Shown: piece by piece, positions 35,994 to 47,776 of the stretch
Numbering within the stretch: position 1 is the first letter of the stretch
How the letters are laid out: each line of letters starts with the position of its first letter
Notes under the pieces: generated by a model
Databases searched by the model: none
Told to the model about the DNA's origin: nothing
Seen by the model: only the letters and a program-made list of their open reading frames with translations
Source of the DNA: Diphasiastrum complanatum
Lineage: Eukaryota; Streptophyta; Lycopodiopsida; Lycopodiales; Lycopodiaceae
Direction: 5' to 3'
DNA: 64,000 nucleotides
Assembly (NCBI GenBank): GCA_029204225.1
Contig: CM055106.1
Location: 38,899,827 to 38,963,826, forward strand
Made by a program: the position numbers and the translations under genes

Positions 35994-36804
35994 TGTTGGG
36001 GGTATTCCCAACAAAGTGTAAATAAATAAAAACATCCAATAAAATGTGTTGCGAGGGCATGGCATCCTGCGTGTATAAGCCCATGGCCCAATGAGCACGC
36101 AAGTGAAGTTGTAAAATAATAGACTTGGGCCCTTTGTAATTAAAATAAAACTTGAGGCCCAAATCAATTCTAAACTTAGAGTTTACTTTAGAGTTGGGTC
36201 CAATTTTGGACTCACATGAATCTTGTGATTTCCAATGTACTTTTTGTGGACCCTTGGATCAAGTTGGGTCCAAGATGAATGGATAGGATCAATGTGAATA
36301 TTAGCCAATAGGATTGAGGGGCAAGGGCCTTCCCCATTTTATAAAAAGGCACCATTTGTACACTATTTTCATGCTTAATAGAGAGGAGGAGACTCTACCA
36401 TTTTGAGAGCTCAAGCATCCTCTTTTGCTAATCAATCTTGCTTATGCTATTGTTGTGATTGCTTGTTATTTTCATTTCCCATGCTTTTTGGTTATGCTAG
36501 TTAAGGTTTTTCCATAAGCAATGACATTGAACATTTGAGCTAACCTCCATCTCATCTCTCTTTCTTTCTCTCTTCTCTTCTCTCTTCCTCTCCTTTTCTA
36601 TCCCTTTCCTTCACCCAAATCATGATGAATGTTAGTGTAGAGGAGTAGAGTTAAGGGAGAGTAGTGTTAGTGGTGAATGGAGTTAGGGAGGAAGTAGGAA
36701 ACTAACTAAATTTAGCATCTATGCATAGTTAGGTACCTATCCAGTGATGTAACCCTTGTTGACAGGCGGGAGGGCTATACTACGCAAGATCTTCGACCCT
36801 AGAG
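35994..36804 (+). mobile_element. Probable 5' LTR of Gypsy-A
   Basis: Starts TGTTGGGGGTATTCCCAACA, itself a near-palindrome, directly after interrupted Copia-2 coding sequence. A TATA-like TTTTATAAAAAGG lies near 36337. A sequence resembling the tRNA-Asp-type primer-binding site used by many plant gypsy elements (TGGCGTCGTTGCCTGGGA at 36805-36822, two mismatches to the usual TGGCGCCGTTGCCGGGGA) marks the LTR end. The exact 3' boundary is uncertain because no CA lies directly before it. Confidence 0.65.
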
Positions 36805-38130
36805 TGGCGTCGTTGCCTGGGATAGGTTTCCACTAGTTTAGTTGCATTTGAGCTATTTTCTTGTTTTTAGAGTAGTTTTAGGTAGATTTTTGGGTGTTTA
36901 GAGTTAGTTTTCTATATTTTTTTGTGGTTGGACTGTTCACAGCTAGCGGAGGAGGTGTGAGAGGGTAGAGGAGGCCCTGAACAGCCTCTAAGGGCTTGAA
37001 ACCCAAACCAACCAGCCAAAAAACTCAAAAAATACACCAATCTGCAATTTTGGAAGGAAAAAGAGCCTAAAATCTCATCAGATTAGTATATCTCCAGCAT
37101 CAGTGTGAATTAACTCATGCATGACTGGCAGCAGCTCCAGAGTACTATCCCAAACCTGCATAGAAGCATGTGAGAGTTAGTTCCAAGCATATTGTAAAAA
37201 TTAGAGAACAATCATAAAAAATTTTAAAAAACCCTTGAAAAAATCCAAAAAAATTCAAATCTTCATAAGAACTCTCGCAGAGCCCTCTGAAGTTTCATCT
37301 CAATGAGACCAGGACACAGAAAAGCTTGTGAGAGTTAGTTGATGTCTAAGTGCATGTGCGAGAGTTCCTAGTGAAAAAAAGATGGGAAAGTACCAATGAA
37401 CCCTTGAAGACACCAAAATTTTCACTTCCAGTGGGCAAGAACTCTCGTAGAGGATTTTGAAGTTCCATCTCAATGAGACCAGGACATAGAAGAGCTTACA
37501 AGAGTTATTTTGATTTCAGTGATCAGAAAATTGGGTTTAAGTGCTAAAAAAATCACTAAAAAGTGAAAATCCAACAAATCCTTCCAGTAAGAACTCTCGC
37601 AGACCCTCTCAATCAATCCAAAATGTCAATTTACATCAGGTGATGAAGCCTGCGAGAGTTAGTTTTGAGATTTGGTGAAGATCAAGCCAAAAAAAGTGGT
37701 CTTGAACCCTCGCAGACAGTGAAATTTTTACTTCTTGTAAGAGTTAACTCTCGCAGAGAATTGTATAGTGAGATCTGACCCAGATCCAGCTACTGTGAGC
37801 CTTGAGAGAGTTACTTTCCAAAGATCAGAGAGATATCAGGTTTTTTATTTGCAAAAATAGCTAAAGAACGCTCGTACAGGCAACCCTCGCACAAGAGATC
37901 CCTCGTAGACCAGATGATAGATCTGCATCAGATCCAGCTACTCTCAAAATCTCAGGTCAATCAGTGCAAGGAGTAAAAAGTTATCAAGGAAAAACCACCG
38001 TAAAAGGTCTAAAATTCACTTTCGACCGATCAGATCGATCAGATCCTTGAGATCCAGACTGCATTCTACTGTATAAGCAAGATCAACTCACTTTGGAACC
38101 CACCATCGGATGAATCTGAAATCGGGATGA
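36805..38130 (+). promoter_or_regulatory. Gypsy-A leader with an alternating inverted motif
   Basis: A non-coding leader of about 1.3 kb between the primer-binding site and gag. It carries many copies of a short motif in both orientations: ACTCTCGCAG-type at about 37271, 37440, 37593, 37705, 37747 and 37890, and TGCGAGAGTTA or TGTGAGAGTTA at about 37169, 37327, 37365, 37650 and 37803. Opposed copies 50-70 bases apart could pair as stems. A longer stretch with CATCTCAATGAGACCAGGAC is repeated near 37300 and 37465. Confidence 0.7.
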
Positions 38131-38184
38131 TCAATAGCATGAAGGATAGCAAATCAAGCACCACACCTTCCCAGATTAGTAGCT

Positions 38185-39300
38185 GTGCAACAAGAGACAG
38201 AACCGGAAGCAGTACCAATGGATCCGATGGGCCAACCCGTACTTGTCGCTCCTTTGCAAACAGTCCAGAGAGCACCATGGATGGAAATACCAAAATATGA
38301 CGGATCATCAGATCTCATCCGATTCCTCCAGATCTACGAACAAGCTTATGAAATCTACGGCGAACAGACACCTGCGAAGAAGCTAATGCCATTTCCCATG
38401 TCCTTATTGGTAGTGGCTCAGGATTGGTTTTTTAACCTGTCAGAGGAAGAAAAATCCACCTGGGAAGCGGTTAAAGCGGCTCTCATTATGGGCTTTAAAC
38501 CAAGAAAGTTCTTGGAAGACTCGTTTCTCCTGCTGAGCAAGGTCGGGGTGGGAAAACGAGAAAGGGTTAGGGACTATATTGAACGGGTCAAACACCTACG
38601 ATCCAAGTGTAGTGCAGCCCTACCTCTCGATCATGCGGTGATCATGTGGTTCTTAGCCGGACTACCACGAAGCATCAGAAGAGAACTGAAATGACGGGAG
38701 CAATACGCTACTCTGCAAGAAGCTATGGAAGATGCCATTAGGGAATAGGATGAGGGATCTGATGATGAATATCCATCCACCCACACCCTTACTCCCTCGT
38801 TAGCATCTTCATCAAACACATCTGCTCTATCCACAGAATTATTGTTGGAGCAAATGACAAAATTACACAAACAGCAGACGGAGCAACTTATGGCGCAATT
38901 TGACCGAAAACTGAAAGCCTTACATGGAGCTGTAGCAGTAATGCCACATCAACAAAAATCAAATTAGCTGCAGTATCCAAGACGAAAAAATGTATGGTGT
39001 TCAGTGTGCACGCAACACCATACAACGAACGAGTGTCCAGTCCTAAAGCCAAATCTGAGACTGACACATAAATTCTGCCATATGTGCAATGCAACATCGC
39101 ACGATACGGCATTTTTCCCGTTTAACCCCCGGATCGTTCAACAGAAAAGAAGTCCTTATCATACTCCTTATCCTCACCACCAAGGGGCACACCCAACACG
39201 ACACCAAGGTACGGTGCACCGAATCAACAACAGCGTATGGCCTTATCTGCACCACCAGGGCCAGCTCCTTCAGCCACTATAACACCGATTTGAAGAAGAG
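38185..39300 (+). pseudogene. Gypsy-A gag polyprotein remnant
   Basis: 38185-38694 encodes a Ty3/gypsy capsid domain: MEIPKYDGSSDLIRFLQIY, AQDWFFNLSEEEKSTWEAVK, RVRDYIERVKHLRSKC and WFLAGLPRSIRREL. A TGA at 38692 (in place of an expected Arg codon) and a TAG near 38747 interrupt, then the frame continues with a Ser/Thr-rich hinge, a Gln-rich stretch and a CCHC-like knuckle CSVCTQHHTTNEC (about 39000-39040), with another Cys/His cluster after it. Nothing recognisable as protease or pol follows. It is homologous to the gag at 59357. Confidence 0.8.
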
Positions 39301-40261
39301 GTCATTGACCTTAAAGAGCATTTTGTTGATGTTTCCCTAGGGTTGAGGCCCATGATGAATACACTCAGGCAGTGAAGAACATTACTGAGCTGATGGTCAA
39401 ACTATTGAATGCAGAAGGAAAAAATTGTACAAACCAACGCTTCTGAGACGACATTGTTTCTGAATTGCCCTGGTGTAGAGAGTCATGACGAGTATCGAAA
39501 CTGCTTGGTTGAAAACGACAAACTCAAGAGGAGAAACAATTTCCTACATCGAGAGATAAAGAAACGTAGTTATATAGATTTTCAATATGGAGAGTAATTA
39601 ATTTTTTGACTAATAAAGAACTTTTTACATAAAAATTGTCGTTCCAAATGTCGTAAAGAATTGCATGGTAGTATGGAGCAATACTACCTTTTCAAATAGA
39701 ATCTTTGAACTTCATACCTGAATGCGAGGTGAGGTGATTTCTTGTGAGCTACCCATCTTCCAAAATTTAAGCCAAACCCTATTTTTGTGCTATTGAACCA
39801 ACACTGAGAGTAACGAATTAATGGTATTGTAGCCTTAATAATATAACAACGTCATCTTGCAGCAGTGCTAAACTCAAACTTACGTAGACTAGAATCATCA
39901 ACCAACACATGTGTGTAAGAAAGATGAAATAGCAATAAGCTTCAAAACTGATTCCTATTAGAATGTAGAAAACGGTATAGTATATACATTTCTCTTTTCT
40001 TCAAATCATCGTAGTTGTCCACAAAAACACTTCACGCTTTATATATAAGCAAGTATTCATACACCAGCCACAAACTTGTTCTTCTTTCATATATGTTAGC
40101 ACATACATTCATCATAAAGATCATTATGTAAGAGTATGAACAAACTCATTGAGTGCGGCCTCTTACGAAGTGACATCGTAGAGAGGCATATTGATCTGTA
40201 GAAATACACTAAGTCAAGAATTGAACTGTTTTAGGGCACCTTCAGCTTTTTCGCAAAATCC

Positions 40262-40320
<59 letters not shown>

Positions 40321-41737
40321 TCGAAGGTCATCTATTTTGAATGAGGAACGTTCCCAGCCACTTTCCAGAATTTGCGAAGTGAGAGAAAGCCAATTCCCCT
40401 AAAATGCGAAGCAGTGAGAAAATTTGCGACGTCCTCGTCCGCATCAACATTCCCTACGGGTTGATCGTGTACACAATGTATAGTTGTCATCACAAGCCAA
40501 AACTTCCAAGTACAACGGCTTGTCTAATTTAGTATATATGGATGCAATCTCTAAATGGATCATCCCAGCACACTCTACAAGATGCTCCGTCCATGAGACG
40601 AATGATTTTGAGCCTCCCAGTTATGCCGTCATTCTGGTTGTAACTGCTATTTTGTTGTGCTTCAGTGTAATATAGCAGGAGCATGCCTTTATATCTATGT
40701 ATAACGTAGATGAATGCTTGTTGTGATTTGAATGCACTTCACTGTTGTTTGATAACATTTGTTCACTCACTCTGATCAGAACACGAACGTCTACGACTCC
40801 TCAATTTTTTATCAGACGATGGCAGTCTTTGACGCTTGAGGAACTTACGTTGTCATACTGCTCTTTTAATCTAGTTCAAAACTAAACTTCTGATTAAATC
40901 CATTTTTTAGTAATACCACACACAAACCATTCTCTTCGGTGGACTGTACTCATTTTGTATTTTTGTGAGTATGAATTAATTTATAAGATTTTGTTGGGCA
41001 ATAGAACACTTAAGCTGTGATTATAAATAGCATAAACATTCATCTAGTAGCCCATTGTACGGGAGAGCTGTTCCGCAAATATTCGTGCTCTCTTCTTCGC
41101 TCGCATTCTCTATCTTCCTTCTTGCGCCCATCAGGTGGTGGCATTGGAGATCAAATTTTCCAAAAAAATTGGTCAATAATTCTAAGTCATAGAGGGTGGA
41201 TATGGAATGGATTCTATGGCATGGTGGAACAAGTGTATCTATATTCTTTTGGTGGTGGATATGGAATGGATCATGCAACGAATCTACTTAAACGGATCAT
41301 GTAACAAATCTGCTTCTTGTGAGGTCGTTACAAAAAATAGTAATAACTAACAAGTAATGAATTGCAGAATGACCTAGACAGGTAACGACTAATGAGGGAT
41401 ATAACAAATACCCATATGAACAATCCTAGTCGATAATCATTGCAAACGTATGGTGGAATTGATTTTGTTGAGCTGATTTAGCCCAAAAATCCAACATAGA
41501 GTTCTTGGATAGAAAGGAGCAAATATTGTCGGTTCCATAATGTAGTTGTAGTAGGCTCGTCAAGTTCTCAAATAAAATTGGTGAAATGTTACCAATTCCA
41601 CGATATAGCTATACTGGACTTATCGGTTTTTGGGCATAAACATTTTTAGTTCGATGTCGATGTAGAGAATATATTGAATTTTTTTTTCACATTATGAGCT
41701 TTTATGGATGGTCATAAACATAATCATCAAGTTTGCT
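39301..41737. other. Low-information region with a (GA)n tract
   Basis: No gene recognised. A pure GA microsatellite lies at about 40266-40317. Short frames here (for example 39409-39597) show no domain. It is one of the few regions in the window without an evident retroelement protein. Confidence 0.5.
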
Positions 41738-43608
41738 GATCGTGAATATTGTGAAAACTGATCGTGAATATTCTTGAATATTAATTGCTAATATTGAGAA
41801 TTTGATCGAATATACTACAAATACGATTGAATATTTCAAATAATGAATGTGATTATTGTGAATACTAATCATGAATACAGTTGAATGTTGAATATTGATC
41901 GTTAATACTTTGATTATTGATCGTTTCAATTTTGAATAATAATCGTGATTATTGTCAACACTCTTGAATACAGTTCATGAATAGTCTTGAATACTAATCA
42001 TGAATACTTGAATAACCAATCATGAAAACTCTGAATACTAATAAATATGTATTTTGGTTTCAAATACTATTTGTAATTACTTATTGCAAAATTTTCAAAA
42101 GAAATTGATACTAAAATGTGATTATTCAGAATAAAGATTGTGATTTTTAATCTTGATTAATGATGAAATTGTTTGTAGATTTGAGTGAAGACAATTATGT
42201 GGCAACTGACAAGAAATTTCTAAATACCACAATCACTAAGAACTTGAAAAGGTCACCTTCTTCAACAACTTCAAAGCCAAAGTATTAATAAGTTTTCAAA
42301 AAAGTGTAATAAAATTGACTAGCTAAGTTAAGTACACGCTAAAGCATCTTATCGAATGAACAAAAATAGTCAAGAATCAAGAAAAGTAGCTAGTACAACG
42401 TATTTCATTTTGAGATCAAGCAATTCAGTATATGACATGCATTCCAATACCAGACGTGGTTTATTTGTGCTCAAATCTGGGTGAAGTATGAGAATTGGGA
42501 TAGTACAACTACATATGGAATATCTAGAAATTTCAGTTAAAGCTCAAACTCATCTTCTAAAAGAGAAAAAGTGATAAGTTGTATCATTAGAAATTTAACT
42601 TTCTAGTGCTTGTATTGAGCTTTATTATTATCTATTAAGGTTTTCAATGTCTATTCAAACCTTAAAACAAACTGACGTCAAATTTCTTGTTATAAAATAC
42701 AAACTTATGAAGATTATGGTTCTATTAAAAAATCAAAACATTTAACATAATTTTGTATACATTTTAAAACTTTATCACATACATCAATTAATTTTATAAC
42801 AACGTGACATGGCAAGGCCTTTGTGGTACAATACCACACTGTTCGTGTTTCACGTGTATTTTATGAAACATAACAAGCACTTTGAATCTGATTGACCAGT
42901 CTAGGAGTGCGACTCTGGACGTGCGACGTGGCAACCATACACCTAATGCATGACGCGATGGGTGGAAAGCGTAGCACAGGCATGTGGAAAAACGCACATG
43001 AACTTTTTGCATTTGAAGATGCTTAAAAAAGGAGTAGAATAGGCAAGATGTCAACAATTTCACATGTGTGGAGACTTCCACAATGATGTGATTGATCTTC
43101 TAAGGTGTGTGTGATTGCAGATGAATCTATCTCTTGATTGATGCAAGCAATCTAGCTAGACAATGTCAAGGCAAGAGCACACAAGCATGCATCCACAATC
43201 AAAAGCTATCATTCACATAGTATGAGAACACTTGATGAAGAAAACTAAGTAAAATACTTTTGCTCATAGAGAGAAAAAAATACAAGGCTTTGCTCTCGAG
43301 TAGAGAGAGAACATAAATTTTTTTTCTAAGTGTTGGAGCTACTCTCTTATCAAAAAACTAAGTGTCAATACAAGTTCTCTCTCACTCATAGCGTGGCTCG
43401 AGATTCAAGATAGGTGGAAACAAAGCTCATCAATGATTGGACCACTCTCAAATCACCTCTTACTACGATGGGACCATTTTGGTACACCTCTTGCTCCACA
43501 TGGCCAAATAACATGATGAGGTGCATCCTTGCTCTCTCTACCATCATGCCAAGTGTAAGCAACCTACACTAACTTGAACTAATCTAGATCATAATTTACT
43601 CAAAACTT
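41738..43608. repeat. Third copy of the arm repeat, truncated
   Basis: Same orientation as arm 1. It begins abruptly inside the 22-bp minisatellite (about 41738) and runs to CTCAAAACTTA at 43608, matching arm 1 about 2000-3871. It contains the intact 95-codon conserved frame (42794-43081, minus). It is contiguous with a minus-strand copia 3' end at 43820, which suggests the repeat is the body of that copia family's very long LTR. Confidence 0.85.
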
Positions 43609-43820
43609 AAATAACCTAGAAATTCTAGTCTAGATGCAATGTATCAAAATTAGCCAATTAGAATGGGTCCAAATCCGACCTCATCCACAGATCTACTTGC
43701 CAAAAATAGTACAAACACTACATAGGCCTTTATTGACAAATATAAATATATCTCTAAGTTGGAATTTCATGTTGGCCTCAAAATTGCCAAAATAGATCAA
43801 CTAAACTAGTTGAATTTTTC
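43609..43820 (-). mobile_element. 5' part of a copia 3' LTR (minus strand)
   Basis: On the minus strand this starts TGTGAAAAATTCAACTAG, directly after a purine-rich GAGGGAG tract and the RNase H stop. The first bases resemble the Copia-1 LTR start (TGTGAAAGATTCAACTAG). It runs into the third copy of the arm repeat without an obvious break. Confidence 0.6.
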
Positions 43821-44960
43821 ACACTCCCTCTTCAACTAGTTTTAGCATAGATTTAGATAGTACACCAAGAGATGTTCTATGATTCTTAAAGAAGTGCTCT
43901 CTCAATGCTTTGGTGAAGATATTAGCCACACACTCCCTTGATGAGACATGTTGAAGCTCCACCTCCTTTGCCATGACTTGTTCTCTCACAAAATGATAAG
44001 TCATTTCAATATGCTTGCTCCTTGCATGAAAATTAGAATTTTTTGCCAATATTTGGGCTGAAAGGTTAGCACAAAAGATGATTGAACTCTCTGAGAAATC
44101 AAGAAAGTGAAGATCCTTTACCATCCTTTTGATCCAAAGCATCGCCTTTGTGCATGAAGTCAAGGCTTTGTACTCATCCTCACATTAGAGAAAGTTTAAA
44201 CACAAAAATGGCCTTTTGTCAAGATTATTTTTTCATTTTTAACTCACTTTTATTCACTTCTTTTGTACATGTGGCCCAATAGTTTCTTGACATTGTAACG
44301 TTACTTCATTGAGTCACATTTTCAGTCTACACTAAAAATGGCATAGCTTTTGATTGATATGTCAGAATGCGACGAAAATTGATGCGTTGGAAAGCATTGT
44401 CAAGCTCTTTCCACCGATATATTACATGGAATAATCTTGAGCTACTTCTAAAAAGTTATAGCAAGCCAAATATATTGGTTGAATTCATATGAGGCCCTTT
44501 TTGAGCTCAAGTTTCCTCTAATGCTAGACTCATAATGAGATTGTTGCTTGTCTCTTCGACATCCATGAGATAGCTCCATCACCTATGAAAATAGCATGCG
44601 CATTTATGGATTTCCTATCCATTTAATCTCCAACAAATTCCAAATCTGAAAATCCATACAAGTTAGGTGATGATCCTCTATAAACAATGCCAAAATCTCT
44701 AGAACCCGAGATGTACCTCAATACTCTCTTGCCTAGCTTCCAATGCTCCACACTCCACACTAGGAACATGCATAAATTGATTTAATCTACCAACACAAGA
44801 GCTAACATTAGGTCTTGTGATAGTTAGATATATGAGTGTGTCAAAATTCAAGGTAAAGGACTGAATTTGATCTACAAATTATCACAAAGAGTGATTGGTA
44901 GCTTGGGATCTTGATCTATATCAAGACTAGCTTCCAAATCTAGCTTTTACTTGACAATCT
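43819..44960 (-). pseudogene. Copia-6 RT C-terminus and RNase H, interrupted
   Basis: Minus strand. 44960-44560 holds degraded end-of-RT sequence (LDLEASLDIDQDPKLPITL, then YLTITRPNVSSCVGRLNQFM, then a segment with RDFGI and LYGFSD). About 380 bases without copia similarity (44178-44556) interrupt the frame. 44163-43819 then gives the end of RNase H: MTSCTKAMLWIKRM, NFHARSKHIEMTYHFVREQV and VSSRECVANIFTKALREHFF. It is closest to Copia-1. Confidence 0.8.
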
Positions 44961-44963
44961 TTG

Positions 44964-45492
44964 TGTTTCCAAGCAAGAACAATAAAAAATAATGACCCAC
45001 GGCTTCACACGTGTGAAGTATAGCTACTGTATAGCCTGATAACAGAGAAATAGTTTACTAAACATTTACTTAGCATTCATCCACAGAGAAAGTGCTTAAG
45101 AGAGTGTAAACTCCAAGATTGCTTCACAAACCAATGTTTTTCATCATTAGCTCAATAATGGATCCATCATGGGTCAAGTACAAAATCATCATAATCTCTC
45201 TCTAAGCTACATCCATCACATGTGGGACAGCTCATTGTACTCATCCATATCCACTTTGGATAAGATCTAACAAGTTTCCCACATCATCCATTGGTGGTTT
45301 GTGTTGACCTTCTAGATTCCTACAATCTAGGAGCTAAGGTGATGTCATATTAGACTCAAATGAAAGCTAGTCAAAATGTATCTGAATATTACAAGTGTCA
45401 TTTCACACATGTGGACAGGTCCTCACATGTGTGGATCCACATAGATGTCTAACATACATCAAAAACCATGTGAAAATTGCTAAATTCTAACA
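44964..45492 (-). mobile_element. 3' LTR of Copia-7 (minus strand)
   Basis: On the minus strand it starts TGTTAGAATTTAGC after a purine tract at the end of the RNase H frame. It contains TTCACACGTGTGAA (45004-45017) flanked by a TATAGCTACTGTATAG string. The far end, near 44964, is set by the return of Copia-6 coding sequence; its terminal bases do not show a clean inverted repeat, so that boundary is approximate. Confidence 0.55.
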
Positions 45493-45496
45493 CTCC

Positions 45497-46097
45497 TCAA
45501 TTTTTACATGATACAACTATAGTACATCTATCTACAACTCCTAAGGCTGATCTTAACTTGATACATGAAGACTTTGGCAAGGCTTTAGTGAGTAGATCAG
45601 CAAGGCAATCTGAAGAAGACACATGATGTAGCTTGATCTCCTTTGCTTGAACCTTTTCCCTCACAAAATGGTGAGCAATCTCTATGTGCTTGCTCCTTGC
45701 ATGGAACGTGGGATTGGTTGCTAATGCTTGGCCTGATTGGTTGTCACAAAATATTATTGGCTGCTCCTCGGCCTCCATGACTTGCAACTCCACCAAAAGC
45801 CTCTCCATTATAGGAAATCCTTTGTTGTTGATGTTAGTGCCTTGTATTCCAATTGGTTGAAGATAGAGAAATAGTATCTTGCTTTTTGGAAAGCCAAGAC
45901 ACTATGCCATTGCAAAGTAAGGTAACAAAAGCACTTGTGGACCTCCTATCCACCTTATGACCTGCAAAATTAGCATCCGAATATGCCCTTAAGGCAAGAT
46001 TAGATCCATCATATAAAATGCCAAAGTTCTTGGTGGCCGAGATGTACCTCAACACGCTTTTTGCATTTTTCCAATGACAAACCAATGGAATTTGCAT
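45497..46097 (-). pseudogene. Copia-7 RNase H
   Basis: Minus strand. 46097-45834 gives SVLRYISATKNFGILYDGSN, YSDANFAGHKVDRRSTSAFV and KKQDTISLSSTNW. After a frame change near 45820, 45808-45497 gives EEQPIIFCDNQSGQALATNP, FHARSKHIEIAHHFVREKVQ and SDCLADLLTKALPKS. The catalytic DxN and DNQS regions are recognisable, but the frame is split and upstream pol is absent. Confidence 0.85.
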
Positions 46098-46124
46098 AGA
46101 TTGGCTTAGTTAAGGATTCTTAAA

Positions 46125-46556
46125 TCCTTAACCCTTAGCTCTAAACCCCAAGCCCCTAGCGCCAAATCCTAAATCCTCCTCCCTTGGCCCTTAGCCTTTG
46201 TTCATTTGTCCTTCGCCATTGGTCTACATCCTTAGCCCTTGATCCTTGGCCCTTGTTCCTTAGCCCTTGTCTCTTAGCCTTTAACCCTTGGTCCTTGGAC
46301 CTAAACCCTTGGTTCTTGGACCTTGATGCTTAGCCCTTGGCCCTAGACACTTGGCCTTTTACCATTGGCCCATAGCGCTAAGCCCTTGGGCCTTAACCCT
46401 TGGCCCCTAACCCTTGGCCCTTGGCTCTTAACTCTTAACTTTTGTACCTTAGCCTTAGCACTTAGCCATTGCTCGTTGGCCCTGAACCCTTAGCCCTTGG
46501 CTCTTGGCCCTTTACCCTTAATCCTTAATCCCTAATCCTTGGTTGTGGCCCCTTAG
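46125..46556. repeat. Degenerate 7-mer CCCTTGG/CCCTTAG minisatellite
   Basis: Over 400 bases of diverged repeats of CCCTTGG, CCCTTAG and CCCTTAA types, with occasional CCCTAA (for example CCTAACCCTTGG near 46400). The heptamer period and C-rich strand recall plant telomere repeats (CCCTAAA), but the exact telomere heptamer is rare. Confidence 0.85.
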
Positions 46557-46563
46557 CATATTT

Positions 46564-46707
<144 letters not shown>

Positions 46708-46929
46708 TTTTATGGGGGAGGGGGAAATCTTTTATAGGCCGACCCCTCAATGTACATGAAATGTACATATATATGGGAAGATGCACCCTCCCCATACAAA
46801 AAGAAACTTACAATTACAAAGTGTGTCAAAAGAGGATGTATAGGTGCACACCCCCATACATCCTCTCACCTCATGCATGCATATACACAAATTGTTGTAT
46901 ATATTATGATATATATGTTAAAGGGGTGA

Positions 46930-47105
46930 GGGAGGTGTCCACCCGTCGTGATGGGTGGAGCCTCCCGTATTAAAAACAAACAAAAAAAAACAAAAAAAAC
47001 AAAAAAAAAAAAAAAAGAGAAAAAAACGAATTTTTGACGAAAAAAAAAATATTTTCTTTTTTTCCGGGAGGCTCTACCCGCTGCGGCGAGTGGAGCTGCC
47101 ACATC
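46930..47105. repeat. Foldback element with A-rich centre
   Basis: The left arm (about 46930-46967) ends GGGTGGAGCCTCCCG and the right arm (about 47063-47098) begins CGGGAGGCTCTACCC, giving imperfect inverted repeats of about 36 bases around an A-rich core. Each arm also has its own small stem (CCACCC/GGGTGG and CTACCCGC/GCGAGTGG). This is a MITE-like or hairpin structure. No target duplication is evident. Confidence 0.6.
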
Positions 47106-47147
47106 CCAAAAATAGTCCAAAAAAAAAGTCTAAAATTAATTGAGACA

Positions 47148-47776
47148 GTGTTAATTGGACAAATATGGACTTGTAGGAACTTGAGCCACATCAAAACTAT
47201 TGTGTCCTAAGTTTACATTGAGACATGCAAGACATGCAAATACTCTAATGGACACATGCATGTAGTTTTGTAGGTTCATAGTTGAGAATTTGACATTTGG
47301 AGAAAGTAGGTAGAAGTTAGGTGCAATCTGTGCATGCAAGCAGTTAGGTGTCAAGATAATAGTAGTTTCCACTTGAATAGGTGTAGGAAATGCATTGAAT
47401 GCAAGAAATATCACGAATTTTGGCTCTTCTATATATGTACATATGGTTCTCATTCATTTCTAATGAAGAATCAAGCTTTGGTAATGTCATAATGTCAAAT
47501 TTGGATCTCATTCTATGTTGCTTGTAATTGTATTCTCTCTCCAACGCGGATTTTGTGTCTTCTTCATACATAATCTTGCTTGTGCACATTCCCTATTTGT
47601 GAGGAATTAATGTAGCTTTGATATGTAGCATTCTAGATTGTGCTCTAGCCTCAGATCTGTTGGTAGATTGCAGGATTGCTCTACAAGTAATCTGTGTGCC
47701 ACTACAAAGCATGGTAAAGATCATTCACACATTTGTTGTGGTTCCCCACACGTGTGAATTTGCTGGATTTTCCACA
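47148..47776 (+). mobile_element. Probable LTR inserted in gypsy pol
   Basis: The right end ATTTTCCACA at 47776 breaks a minus-strand gypsy pol frame exactly (...KKALASTPIL). It contains a TATA-like CTATATATG near 47430 and CACACGTGTG at 47747-47756. The left end is uncertain (TGTTAATTGG at 47148 is my best guess) and no target duplication can be shown. Confidence 0.4.

Noticed and set aside
36000-36500. Host gene promoter with TTTTATAAAAAGG
   Set aside because: It lies in a probable gypsy LTR ahead of a tRNA-Asp-type primer-binding site and a gag frame, so it is best read as the element's own promoter.
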